A stretch of 64,000 nucleotides of DNA from Raineyella sp. W15-4 (lineage in GTDB: Bacteria; Actinomycetota; Actinomycetes; Propionibacteriales; Propionibacteriaceae), in contig NZ_CP137079.1 of NCBI RefSeq assembly GCF_033170155.1, forward strand, positions 2,294,001-2,358,000, written 5' to 3'. Positions 12,234 through 20,186 of the stretch are shown piece by piece. The notes under the pieces are model-generated. The model was given only the letters and a program-made list of their open reading frames with translations, ran no database searches and was not told the DNA's origin. Made by a program: the position numbers and the translations under genes. How positions within the stretch are numbered: position 1 is the first letter of the stretch; the number at the start of each line of letters is the position of its first letter.

Positions 12234-12926
12234 TCAGTGGGCGTCGTCGGTGCCGGCACGGCCGGAGCCATCCGCGCCGGAGGCGGAGCGGCGGCGTACG
12301 CCCCGCCGGAGCAGGGCCCGACGCACCAGCCAGCCGGTGAGCGCCACCAGCGCCAGGACCAGCACGGCGTAGACAACGATGGAGAACCGGTCCATCCAGT
12401 CCGACACGGCATGCCAGTTGTCGCCGAGCAGGTAGCCGGCGACAACGAGGGCTGTGTTCCAGATCACACTGCCGAGTGCGGTGAACGCGGCGAACTTCGC
12501 CAGCGGCATCCGGTCGATGCCCGCCGGGATCGAGATCAGGGAGCGTACGCCCGGGACGAGCCGACCGATCAGCACGGCGACCGTCCCGTAGCGGGTGAAC
12601 CAGTCGATCGACGCGTCGACGTCACGGGCGTCGACCAGCGGCATCTTCTCGGCGATCCAGCGCAGCCGCTCCGCCCCGATGACCGCGCCGAGCCCGTACA
12701 GCAGGAACGCCCCGGTGAGCGACCCGGCGGTCGCCCACAGGATCGCCTCCACCGGGCCGTACGGCGCGTCGGGGCCGGCGGCGGTGAAACCGGCCAACGG
12801 CAGGATCACCTCGCTGGGGATCGGTGGGAACACGTTCTCCAGCAGGATGGCCAGGAAGACACCCGGCCCGCCGATCGCCTGCATGAGTCCGGTGACCCAG
12901 TCGACGATCGTGGTGATCCAGCCCAT
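12234..12926 (-). CDS. DedA-family (SNARE-associated/VTT) membrane protein
   Basis: A 230-residue membrane protein of the DedA family, linked elsewhere to phospholipid carrier flipping and envelope homeostasis. The family signature is clear: FLAILLENVFPPIPSEVILP near the N-terminus and GRLVPGVRSLISIPAGIDRM in the middle, with the expected Arg and Pro residues. The C-terminal tail is basic (RRALLRRGVRRRSAS). It is separated by 63 bp from the L,D-transpeptidase gene upstream on the same strand. Confidence 0.9.
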   Translation of the reverse strand: MGWITTIVDWVTGLMQAIGGPGVFLAILLENVFPPIPSEVILPLAGFTAAGPDAPYGPVEAILWATAGSLTGAFLLYGLGAVIGAERLRWIAEKMPLVDARDVDASIDWFTRYGTVAVLIGRLVPGVRSLISIPAGIDRMPLAKFAAFTALGSVIWNTALVVAGYLLGDNWHAVSDWMDRFSIVVYAVLVLALVALTGWLVRRALLRRGVRRRSASGADGSGRAGTDDAH

Positions 12927-12989
12927 GACGCGATGACCTCCGTGTGCTCGGTCCGATGAAGGGGGCCGGGCGGCCCGGGGGAAAGGCTG

Positions 12990-13718
12990 TCAGTAGACGA
13001 CGACGCGGGTCGAGCCGACCTCGACCTGGTCGAAGATGGCGGCCAGCGCCGCCTTGTCGCGGACGTTGACGCAGCCGTGAGAGTTGCCGGCGTAGCCGCG
13101 GGCCGCGAAGTCCGAGGAGAAGTGCACGGCCTGGCCGCCGGAGAAGAACATTGCGTACGGCATGTCGGAGCCGTAGAGGTTGGAGGTCCACTGGGCCTCC
13201 TTGCGGAACACCAGGAAGTTGCCCTCCCGGGTGCGGCGCTCCGGATCGTCCTCCTTGCCGAACCGGACGTCGAGGGTGGTGACGATCCGGCCGTCCTTCA
13301 TGAAATAGAGCTTCTTGGCCGACTTCGACACGCACATCACCGTGCCGTAGCCGCAGCGCGGATCGGTGTTGGCCGCGGTCGTGACCCTGTTGCCAGCTGC
13401 TTTCTTGTCCGCCGCGGCCTTCTTCGCCGCCGCGGCAGCGTTGGCGGCGGCGTCCATGGTCGCCTCCCCCGAGGGGGTTGGCTTCGGGGTGGCCCTGAAC
13501 GCGGCCGCGGGCAGCGCGGCGGCCGTGCGGGCTGCGGTCGGGGTGGCGCTGGGGGTGGGGGTGGGGGTGGCGTCGGTCCGGACGACCGGTTCCTCGGTCG
13601 CGAGCGGTGCCGGGACGGCGGCGGTGACCTTCGGCGCGCAGCCGGCGACCGCCAGGGTCAGTACGGCCGCGATCCCCGCGAGCCCAGCAGAACGGACGTA
13701 CCTCATGAATCTCCCCAC
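12990..13718 (-). CDS. L,D-transpeptidase (YkuD) lipoprotein
   Basis: Cell-wall enzyme making 3-3 crosslinks in peptidoglycan; 242 residues. A lipoprotein signal ends in LAVAGC with lipidated Cys27. A Pro/Thr/Ala/Lys-rich wall-spanning linker follows to about residue 115. The YkuD domain ends in SHGCVNVRD with catalytic Cys216 and His214. A start five codons later (MRYVRSAG) is equally plausible. The linker DNA (13540-13570) is strongly G-rich on the plus strand. Confidence 0.88.
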   Translation of the reverse strand: MGRFMRYVRSAGLAGIAAVLTLAVAGCAPKVTAAVPAPLATEEPVVRTDATPTPTPSATPTAARTAAALPAAAFRATPKPTPSGEATMDAAANAAAAAKKAAADKKAAGNRVTTAANTDPRCGYGTVMCVSKSAKKLYFMKDGRIVTTLDVRFGKEDDPERRTREGNFLVFRKEAQWTSNLYGSDMPYAMFFSGGQAVHFSSDFAARGYAGNSHGCVNVRDKAALAAIFDQVEVGSTRVVVY

Positions 13719-13859
13719 CCGAGACGGACTGTCCGCCGCCCAGCATAGGGGGATCGGCGTCTAGCACCGAATGCAGGTCCAAGCAAGAGCCGCGGTCGGG
13801 CTCTTCAGCGATCCCACAGGGTCCGATAACGACCGGCCCCGGCGCGGCGCCGGAGCGGC

Positions 13860-14534
13860 TCAGACATCGACCCTGATCCCGAGGCGTTCGGCCAGCAGCG
13901 GCGCCAGCTGGTGGAGCTGCGCGGTGGACACGGTGATCCCCCGCAGGTCCTCCCAGCCGACCAACCCGCCGAGCTCGGCCCCGCGCAGATCGAGGTCACG
14001 CAGGGTGGAGCCGCTGAGGTCCAGCCGGCCGATCCGGGTGCCGCCGAAGGCCACCCGGGTGACACCGGCCCGGACCAGGTCGAGGTCCTCGACCGCACAG
14101 TCGACAAGCTCGACGTCGGTGAGCTCGGTGCCGCGCAGGTTGAGGAAACCGAGCTTGCAGCCGGTGAACCGCACCGAACGCACCCGGCCGTCGGTCAGTT
14201 CCGCCGAGCCGATCCGGCTGCGCCGCAGGTCGACGTCGCGCCAGTCGGGACGCCGCGCCTCCAGGGTGGTGATGTCGAGCCGGTCGCCGACCACCTCCAC
14301 CACCGCCGAGCCGGTCAGCGCCCAGCGGCCGACGGTCAGTCCCTCGAGTCGGCACCCGTCCAGATCGCGGCCGCCGAGGTCGAGCGCGTCGACGGTGAGG
14401 TCGGCGTACGCACGCCCCGTCAGGTCGCCCCGTCCCGTGGCCAGCTCGGAGGCCTCCCCGGGCACCAGCTCGCCGGGATCGACCGGGTCGATCATCGGGG
14501 CGGCGGTGGATCGCGGGCGGCGTCGGGTGCTCAC
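13860..14534 (-). CDS. Pentapeptide-repeat protein
   Basis: A 224-residue protein built largely of degenerate five-residue A(D/N)LXX-type repeats from about residue 36 to 200 (for example DLGGRDLDGCRLEGL, LNLRGTELTDVELVD, LDLSGSTLRDLDLRGAELGG). These predict a right-handed quadrilateral beta helix. Family members include gyrase-protecting DNA mimics and many of unknown role. The ATG overlaps the stop of the PdxR-like gene by 4 bp, so it is translationally coupled to that regulator, an unusual partnership. No catalytic residues are evident. Confidence 0.82.
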   Translation of the reverse strand: MSTRRRPRSTAAPMIDPVDPGELVPGEASELATGRGDLTGRAYADLTVDALDLGGRDLDGCRLEGLTVGRWALTGSAVVEVVGDRLDITTLEARRPDWRDVDLRRSRIGSAELTDGRVRSVRFTGCKLGFLNLRGTELTDVELVDCAVEDLDLVRAGVTRVAFGGTRIGRLDLSGSTLRDLDLRGAELGGLVGWEDLRGITVSTAQLHQLAPLLAERLGIRVDV

Positions 14535-16084
14535 GGCGCGAGCCTACTGTCGGGCACCGACAGCGTCCCGCCCGCGCCGGCGACGAGACCGGCCAGCAGG
14601 TCCAGGGCCCGGGCCAGGTCGGTGGCGTCGACCCCGCCGTAGTCGACGATGATCCCGGTCCGGTGCGCGGTGCCGGCCCAGCCCTGGGCGAGGTCGCCGA
14701 CCCGTACGCCCCGCTCCCGGCAGGCCGCGGCGACGGCCGCGGCGGCCGACCTGTCCATCGGCAGGACGAGCAGTCGGCCGCCGTCGATCGCGCCGGGCAG
14801 CGACGGCAGGTGTTCCGCGACGACGGCCCGGGCCTCGGTGAGGCGGCGGCGGTTGCGGTGGATCCGGCGTCGCAGCCCCCCGTCCGCCAGGTAGCTGGCG
14901 ACCGCCCGCTGGGTCACCGCGGCGACCGGGCTGCCGAGATCGGCACGGGTGGCGACCACGACCTCGACCAGTTCGGGTGGCAGCAGCAGGTAGCCGGTGC
15001 CGATGTCGTGCGACAGCACCGAGGAGAAGGTGCCGAGTTGCACCACCGGTGCCTCTCCACCGAGCCCGAAGAGGGTGGGCAGCGGCGGGCCGAGGTAGCG
15101 CGATTCGCTGTCGTAGTCGTCCTCCAGGATCAGCGTGCCGGTGCGGACCGCCCAGGACAGCACCCGGCCGCGGGTCGCGGCGGCCATCGAGCGGCCGTCG
15201 GGGTACTGGTAGTTCGGCGTGACGATCGCCAGGTCGCAGCCGGCAGTGTCATCGGTCAACCGGTCGGCGGCGAAGGGCACGGTCGTCACCGGTTGGCGGG
15301 CCAGGAACCGGCGCAGCCCGGTGAACCCGGGGTCCTCCACGGCCACCCGGATCCGGCGGTCCCGGTCCGGGAACAGCGCCGCGAGCAGCAGGCCGAGGCC
15401 CTCACGGGCACCTGCCGTCACGACGACCTGGTCGGCAGCCACCGCCATGCCCCGCATCAGCCGCAGGTGTTCGGCAATGGCGCGCCGCAGCTCGCCGACT
15501 CCGGCGGGATCCGGCCGACCCGGCCGGCTGGGCGGTGAGCTGGCCCGCCGCCACGCCGACCGCCAGGCAGCGTCGCCGAGGGGTGAGGTGGCTTCATGAC
15601 CCGGGCCGAGGTCGAGGAGGTCCGCGGCCGGAGCGGACACGACGCCGGAGCCGATCACCGGCCCGGAGCGGGTCGCCCCGCCGGAGCCGACCGCGGTACC
15701 GGAGCCGACCGCGGTACCGGAGCCGACCGCGGTACCGGAGCCGACCGCGGTACCGGTCACCGCACCGGAGGAGGTGCCGGCGCCGGAGCGGGTGCCCATC
15801 GCCGCGCCGATCGGTGTCGCGGCCACCCCGGGCGCGACCACCGTGCCGGCCCGCGGGCGAGTGGCCAGGTAGCCCTCCGCGCCGAGCTGTTCGTACGCCG
15901 CCTCGACCGTGCCACGGGCGACCCCGAGCCGGGCGGCCAGGGCCCGGGTGGACGGTACGGCGGTGCCCGGCGCCAGCACCCCCGCAGCGACCGCGGAGCG
16001 TACGGCTGCGGCGAGCTGCACCGGCAGCGAGGCACCCCCGTCGCGGTCCAGGACCACCGGGAAATCCGCTGCGTCTCGCCTCAT
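14531..16084 (-). CDS. pdxR: PdxR-like MocR regulator (GntR HTH plus aminotransferase-like domain)
   Basis: Expected to control the divergent pdxS-pdxT genes; 517 residues. The N-terminal GntR winged helix (residues 1-80, PSTRALAARLGVARGTVEAA) is followed by a low-complexity linker (about 84-167) containing four GTAVGS hexapeptide copies, then a fold-type-I aminotransferase-like domain. The domain keeps VTPNYQYPDG and LEDDYDSE. However, the motif that should carry the PLP-binding lysine (usually TFSK) reads TFSS, with Ser355 replacing Lys, and the following Arg of RLGY is lost (IGTGY). Covalent PLP sensing therefore looks impossible. The coupled downstream gene is the pentapeptide-repeat protein. 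Confidence 0.85.
   Translation of the reverse strand: MRRDAADFPVVLDRDGGASLPVQLAAAVRSAVAAGVLAPGTAVPSTRALAARLGVARGTVEAAYEQLGAEGYLATRPRAGTVVAPGVAATPIGAAMGTRSGAGTSSGAVTGTAVGSGTAVGSGTAVGSGTAVGSGGATRSGPVIGSGVVSAPAADLLDLGPGHEATSPLGDAAWRSAWRRASSPPSRPGRPDPAGVGELRRAIAEHLRLMRGMAVAADQVVVTAGAREGLGLLLAALFPDRDRRIRVAVEDPGFTGLRRFLARQPVTTVPFAADRLTDDTAGCDLAIVTPNYQYPDGRSMAAATRGRVLSWAVRTGTLILEDDYDSESRYLGPPLPTLFGLGGEAPVVQLGTFSSVLSHDIGTGYLLLPPELVEVVVATRADLGSPVAAVTQRAVASYLADGGLRRRIHRNRRRLTEARAVVAEHLPSLPGAIDGGRLLVLPMDRSAAAAVAAACRERGVRVGDLAQGWAGTAHRTGIIVDYGGVDATDLARALDLLAGLVAGAGGTLSVPDSRLAP
15683..15754. repeat. Four perfect 18-bp tandem repeats inside pdxR
   Basis: GGAGCCGACCGCGGTACC occurs four times without mismatch (15683-15700, 15701-15718, 15719-15736, 15737-15754). 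The unit is in frame and encodes GTAVGS hexapeptides in the interdomain linker of the PdxR-like regulator. Perfect identity suggests recent expansion; copy number could vary between strains. Confidence 0.95.
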
Positions 16085-16100
16085 GGATCCACCCTAGCCA

Positions 16101-16150
16101 CAACTGGCCTACTGATCTATCACGGAAGTGGCTCTGGCATGGGCCAGTTG
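16101..16150. promoter_or_regulatory. Candidate PdxR operator: inverted repeat in the pdxR/pdxS spacer
   Basis: CAACTGGCC (16101-16109) and GGCCAGTTG (16142-16150) are exact reverse complements, with centres about 41 bp (four helical turns) apart, in the 148-bp divergent spacer. Two spaced half-sites fit a dimeric MocR regulator. The pairing is seen in the sequence; binding is inferred. Confidence 0.6.
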
Positions 16151-16232
16151 GGAACGTCAGGATGGCGGAGGTGCATCCACCGCACCGTCATCGCTCAACC
16201 AGCGCATCAGTCGACCACGAGGACCCAGACCT

Positions 16233-17135
16233 ATGACCGCAACCGCCACTCCCACCACCGCCGACCGCGTGACGGTCAACACCGGACTTGCCCGGATGCT
16301 CAAGGGCGGCGTCATCATGGACGTCGTCACTCCCGAGCAGGCGAAGATCGCCGAGGAGGCCGGTGCCGTCGCGGTGATGGCACTGGAGCGCGTCCCCGCC
16401 GATATCCGCGCCCAGGGCGGCGTGGCCCGGATGAGCGACCCGGACCTGATCGAGGGCATCATCGCGGCGGTGTCGATCCCGGTGATGGCGAAGGCACGGA
16501 TCGGCCACTTCGTCGAGGCCCAAGTGCTGCAGGCGCTCAAGGTCGACTACATCGACGAGTCCGAGGTGCTCTCCCCCGCCGACTACGTCAACCACATCGA
16601 CAAGACGCGGTTCGACGTGCCGTTCGTCTGCGGCGCGACCAACCTCGGCGAGGCGCTGCGGCGGATCACCGAGGGGGCTTCGATGATCCGGTCGAAGGGT
16701 GAGGCCGGCACCGGTGACGTGTCCGAGGCGATGAAGCACCTGCGCACCATCAAGGGCGAGATCCGCGGGCTGGCCGCGAAGTCCGACGACGAGCTCTACG
16801 TCGCGGCCAAGGAACTGCAGGCACCGTACGAGCTGGTCCGTCAGGTCGCCCGCGAGAAGCACCTGCCGGTGGTGCTGTTCGTCGCCGGCGGGATCGCCAC
16901 CCCGGCCGACGCCGCGATGATGATGCAGCTCGGCGCCGACGGCGTCTTCGTCGGCTCGGGCATCTTCAAGTCCGGCAACCCGGCCAAGCGGGCCGCGGCG
17001 ATCGTCCGGGCGACCACTCACTTCTCCGACCCCCAGGTGATCGCCGATGCGTCCCGCGGGCTCGGTGAGGCGATGGTCGGCATCAACGTCGCCGATGTCC
17101 CGGCGCCGCACCGGCTGGCGGAGCGTGGCTGGTGA
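16233..17135 (+). CDS. pdxS: Pyridoxal 5'-phosphate synthase lyase subunit PdxS
   Basis: Condenses ribose 5-phosphate, glyceraldehyde 3-phosphate and ammonia into PLP; 300 residues. Family signatures are intact: [20 protein letters not shown], the Lys-containing [18 protein letters not shown] and the phosphate-binding [20 protein letters not shown]. The ATG at 16233 (MTATATPTT) is chosen because the upstream 35 codons in frame overlap the putative operator. It overlaps pdxT by 4 bp (GTGA), so the two synthase subunits are made in tandem. Confidence 0.97.
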   Translation: MTATATPTTADRVTVNTGLARMLKGGVIMDVVTPEQAKIAEEAGAVAVMALERVPADIRAQGGVARMSDPDLIEGIIAAVSIPVMAKARIGHFVEAQVLQALKVDYIDESEVLSPADYVNHIDKTRFDVPFVCGATNLGEALRRITEGASMIRSKGEAGTGDVSEAMKHLRTIKGEIRGLAAKSDDELYVAAKELQAPYELVRQVAREKHLPVVLFVAGGIATPADAAMMMQLGADGVFVGSGIFKSGNPAKRAAAIVRATTHFSDPQVIADASRGLGEAMVGINVADVPAPHRLAERGW

Positions 17136-17725
17136 CGACGATCGGTGTCGTCGCACTGCAGGGGGCGGTGAGCGAGCACATCGCGATGCTCACCGCCCTC
17201 GGTGCGCAGGCCCGCGAGATCCGCACTCCCGAGCAGTTGCGGAGCGTTGACGGGGTGGTGCTGCCCGGCGGCGAGAGCACCGCGATGGCCCGCGCCGCGG
17301 CGAAGGTCGGGCTCTTCGAGGAACTGGCCGTACGCCGGGCCGCGGGGCTGCCGGTCTTCGGCACCTGCGCCGGGCTGATCCTGCTCGCCGAGCGGGTGAA
17401 GGACGGGCAGGCGCTGACCGGCTTCGCCACGGTCGGCGGACTGGACATCACCGCGCGCCGCAACGCCTTCGGCGGCCAGCTCGCCTCGTTCACCGCGGAC
17501 CTGCGGGTCGCCGGGCTGGCGGGACCGGACTTCCCGGCGGTGTTCATCCGGGCGCCCCAGGTGGTCGAGATCGGCCCGGACGTCGAGGTGCTGGCCCGGA
17601 CCGGCGTCGACGGGCCGGTGGTGGCCGTCCGCCAGGGCCCGCTGCTGGCGACGTCGTTCCACCCGGAGCTGACGGCGGACGACCGGCTGCATCGGTATTT
17701 CCTGGAGATGGTCGAGGCGGCGTAG
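17132..17725 (+). CDS. pdxT: Pyridoxal 5'-phosphate synthase glutaminase subunit PdxT
   Basis: Class I-like glutaminase feeding ammonia to PdxS; 197 residues starting at GTG. Visible features: [13 protein letters not shown] at the N-terminus, the glutamine-site motif LPGGEST, nucleophile Cys in [10 protein letters not shown], and the His-Glu pair in SFHPELT. All catalytic residues are present. It follows pdxS with a 4-bp overlap. Confidence 0.96.
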   Translation: MTTIGVVALQGAVSEHIAMLTALGAQAREIRTPEQLRSVDGVVLPGGESTAMARAAAKVGLFEELAVRRAAGLPVFGTCAGLILLAERVKDGQALTGFATVGGLDITARRNAFGGQLASFTADLRVAGLAGPDFPAVFIRAPQVVEIGPDVEVLARTGVDGPVVAVRQGPLLATSFHPELTADDRLHRYFLEMVEAA

Positions 17726-17780
17726 TCACCGCGCTGTGACTCCCGTGCCTTACCGGGGGCGTTCGCGGCGGGTTGCCGTG

Positions 17781-18251
17781 TCAGCGCATCGGTGGCTGCG
17801 TCTCACCGCTCGCCTGCGCCGGCGCGGACGCGGCGGCCGGCAGGTCGTCCGGGTACACGATGGCGATCTCGGTGATCGTCTGCGGGAAGTCTCTGCGGTT
17901 GTTGGTGAGGAACCGGTCCGCACCCGCGGCCACCGCGGTCGCAAGATGCGCGGCATCTGCGGCGCGCAGGCCATGGGTGACCGCCAGCGCGAGAGCGAGG
18001 CGCGCCGCCGTCTCGTCGAGTGGATGCAGGTCGAGTCTGCTGAGCAGACTGACCAGCGCCGCTGTCTCGTCGGAGTCCGGATCGTGGCACATCGGCTTTG
18101 TCAGCACCTCTGCGAGCAGCAGCACGGAACCGATGCCGACGGTCTCCACGTCGGTGCCGGCGAAGAGTGCGAAGATCCGCGCGCCGAGGGGATGACCATG
18201 CACGGCGGCGTAGATCAGCACATCGGCGTCGAACGCCGTCACCCCGCTCAA
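17781..18251 (-). CDS. PIN-domain toxin (VapC-like)
   Basis: Probable ribonuclease toxin; 156 residues. The PIN acidic residues are readable: Asp in AFDADVLIYA, Glu in LLLAEVLTK, Asp in LRAADAAHLATAV and Asp in ADRFLTNNRRDF. It overlaps the upstream antitoxin gene by 4 bp (ATGA), the standard antitoxin-first arrangement. The C-terminal tail (PAAASAPAQASGETQPPMR) extends beyond the fold and looks disordered. Confidence 0.85.
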   Translation of the reverse strand: MSGVTAFDADVLIYAAVHGHPLGARIFALFAGTDVETVGIGSVLLLAEVLTKPMCHDPDSDETAALVSLLSRLDLHPLDETAARLALALAVTHGLRAADAAHLATAVAAGADRFLTNNRRDFPQTITEIAIVYPDDLPAAASAPAQASGETQPPMR

Positions 18252-18538
18252 CGCGCGGATCTGTCGGCGCGGACGGCCTCGACGAGTTCCTCCGCGCGCT
18301 CAGGACTGATAGCCGGGGGGCGTAGGGGTGCACTGCGGGCGCTCTCGAGCAGGGCACCGATGCGGTCCGCCCGATTCCATGCCTCGGGTGCGCGGCGCGC
18401 GGTGAGAACGTCGGGGCGGACGAGCACCGCGACAACACGGCCGTGTCGGGTGATGGCCACTTCCTCGCCCGCCTCGACCCGGTCGAGCTGGGTCGGAAGG
18501 GTCTGGCGGGCGACGCTCGCGCTGATGCTGATCGACAT
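18248..18538 (-). CDS. Antitoxin, Phd/YefM (VapB-type) family
   Basis: A 96-residue partner of the PIN toxin. The N-terminal Phd/YefM DNA-binding fold is clear (SISASVARQTLPTQLDRVEA, then EEVAITRHGRVVAVLVRPD). The C-terminal segment, rich in Arg, Ala and Glu, would wrap the toxin. A palindrome just upstream of the start (18546-18562) fits autoregulation. Confidence 0.85.
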   Translation of the reverse strand: MSISISASVARQTLPTQLDRVEAGEEVAITRHGRVVAVLVRPDVLTARRAPEAWNRADRIGALLESARSAPLRPPAISPERAEELVEAVRADRSAR

Positions 18539-18545
18539 ACGGCTA

Positions 18546-18562
18546 TCGTACGTTATGTACGA
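18546..18562. promoter_or_regulatory. Candidate antitoxin operator
   Basis: TCGTAC (18546-18551) and GTACGA (18557-18562) are inverted around GTTAT, starting 8 bp upstream of the antitoxin ATG, and a further GTGTAC half-site follows at 18565-18570. AT-richer than its surroundings. Position fits a toxin-antitoxin autorepression site. Confidence 0.5.
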
Positions 18563-18680
18563 GTGTGTACAAAGTCTGCTGCCGCAGCCGGCGACGGCAG
18601 ACTGAGGACATCACCGGCACGTCGGCAGGCACACCCTCGGCACGCGAGGATCCGAAGGGCAGGGATGCCATGACCGGGCA

Positions 18681-18880
18681 TCAGTTCGCCGGGAGTGCCG
18701 CCGCCAACTGTCGGGCCAACCGCACCTCGTACGCGCCACACCTCGTACGCGTCGGCCGTCCATCCGCAGCGCCGGACCAGCCGGTCGTAGACCTCGGGAG
18801 AGTTGAGGGTCCAGACCTGGTCGACCGCGCGCTCCATCGTCAGTCCGGCCGGCAGCCCACCGGACACCCGGACGTACGAC
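18681..18880 (-). pseudogene. Remnant of a TetR-family regulator (C-terminal part, frameshifted)
   Basis: Reverse-strand translation gives a recognisable TetR C-terminal segment (RAVDQVWTLNSPEVYDRLV, then RRCGWTADAYEV). The frame then breaks in a duplication: the 12-mer CACCTCGTACGC is repeated at 18723-18734 and 18739-18750, a 16-bp offset that shifts the frame by one. Removing 16 bp restores YEVRLARQLAAALPAN followed by a stop at 18681-18683, a normal TetR ending. No N-terminal DNA-binding domain is found upstream, so the gene is both truncated and frameshifted. Confidence 0.65.
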
Positions 18881-18970
18881 GCCATGGCGTGACCGGTGCC
18901 GATCCGGCGACCCTGGAATCGGCAGCCTGACCCGGCACGGCGAAGGGCCGCCACCGGCGATACTTCAGTC

Positions 18971-20119
18971 ATGACGGTTCGATCACCCCGGTCGGCCGCC
19001 GCCACGGCCGCCTTCCGCACCACTGTCGCCGGAGTCGCCCTCGTCGGGCTGCTCTGCGGCCTGCTCACCGGCTGCACCCCCGGCGCCGCCCCCGGCCCCT
19101 CGGGGAGCCCGATCGGCACCGCCTCGTCAGCCGTGACAGCCGGACCGCAGTCGGTGCCGCGCGGCACCCCGGCGACCATCGCCTCCGGGCTGCAGTCGCC
19201 CTGGTCGATCGTGTTCCTCGGTCCGACGGCGCTGGTCAGCGAACGGGACACCGGCCGGATCCTCGAGCTGCGCGCCGACGTCCCGGCCCGCGAGGTCGGC
19301 ACCCTCCGCGATGTGGTCCACGGCGGCGAGGGTGGCCTGCTCGGCCTCACCGTCGATCCCGAGGGACGCCTCTACGCCTACTCGACCGGTCCCCACGGCA
19401 ACCGGATCCAACGGCTCGCCCTGACCGGTGGGCCGGGATCGTACGCGCTCGGCGCGTCCGAGACCATCCTCGACCGGCTGCCCTCCGGCGACATCCACAA
19501 CGGCGGCCGGATCGCCTTCGGACCCGACGGCATGCTCTATGCCGGGGTCGGCGACACCGGGCAGAGCGGCCTCTCCCAGGACCCGGCCTCGCTGGGCGGC
19601 AAGATCCTGCGGCTGACCCCCGACGGTGCGGTGCCGCCGGACAACCCGTTCCCCGGTTCGCCGGTCTACAGCCTCGGCCACCGCAACGTGCAGGGGCTGG
19701 TCTGGGCCGACGACGGGACGATGTTCGCCACCGAGTTCGGCCAGAACACCTGGGACGAGCTCAACATCATCGTCCCCGGCGGCAACTACGGGTGGCCGAC
19801 GGTCGAGGGCCGGGGCGGGACCGCCCGCGGTTTCCGCGACCCGGTGCAGCAGTGGCGCCCGGACCAGGCCAGCCCCAGCGGCCTGACCCGGGCGGGCGGG
19901 ACCCTGTACGTCGCCAACCTGCGCGGCCAGGTCCTCCGCGGGATCCCCATCTCCGCTCCGGACACCTCGACCGACTACTACCGCTCCGGGTACGGCCGGC
20001 TCCGCGACGTCACCGTCGCCCCCGACGGTCGACTGTGGCTGCTCACCGACAACACCGACGGCCGCGGCACCCCCGGGCCCGATGACGACCGGATCCTGGC
20101 GGTCGATCTCGGCGCCTGA
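18971..20119 (+). CDS. PQQ-dependent sugar dehydrogenase-like (GSDH) lipoprotein
   Basis: Exported six-bladed beta-propeller oxidoreductase family (glucose/sorbosone dehydrogenase); 382 residues. A lipoprotein signal ends in GLLTGC with Cys34. The propeller starts at IASGLQSPWSIVFL and contains GGEGGLLGLTVDP, IHNGGRIAFGPDGMLYAGVG, YSLGHRNVQGLVWA and FGQNTWDELNII, all typical of the family. The ATG at 18971 is chosen since it directly precedes the signal peptide. Real substrate and PQQ dependence are unproven; many actinobacterial members are uncharacterised. Confidence 0.87.
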   Translation: MTVRSPRSAAATAAFRTTVAGVALVGLLCGLLTGCTPGAAPGPSGSPIGTASSAVTAGPQSVPRGTPATIASGLQSPWSIVFLGPTALVSERDTGRILELRADVPAREVGTLRDVVHGGEGGLLGLTVDPEGRLYAYSTGPHGNRIQRLALTGGPGSYALGASETILDRLPSGDIHNGGRIAFGPDGMLYAGVGDTGQSGLSQDPASLGGKILRLTPDGAVPPDNPFPGSPVYSLGHRNVQGLVWADDGTMFATEFGQNTWDELNIIVPGGNYGWPTVEGRGGTARGFRDPVQQWRPDQASPSGLTRAGGTLYVANLRGQVLRGIPISAPDTSTDYYRSGYGRLRDVTVAPDGRLWLLTDNTDGRGTPGPDDDRILAVDLGA

Positions 20120-20132
20120 TCATCGGGTGGCC

Positions 20133-20154
20133 GCCCCGGAACGGGTTCCGGGGC
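20133..20154. terminator. Bidirectional hairpin terminator
   Basis: GCCCCGGAA (20133-20141), loop CGGG and TTCCGGGGC (20146-20154) pair perfectly, between the convergent ends of the sugar dehydrogenase gene and the sugar permease gene. No long T run follows, as is usual in high-GC actinobacteria. Confidence 0.65.
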
Positions 20155-20186
20155 GCTCCCGTACGCCCGACGGTCACCGGCACCAG

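Noticed and set aside
13785-13805. AAGAGCC/GGCTCTT dyad after the pentapeptide gene region
   Set aside because: Seven base pairs by chance are common at this size. It lies between two same-strand genes and could be a weak terminator, but support is thin.
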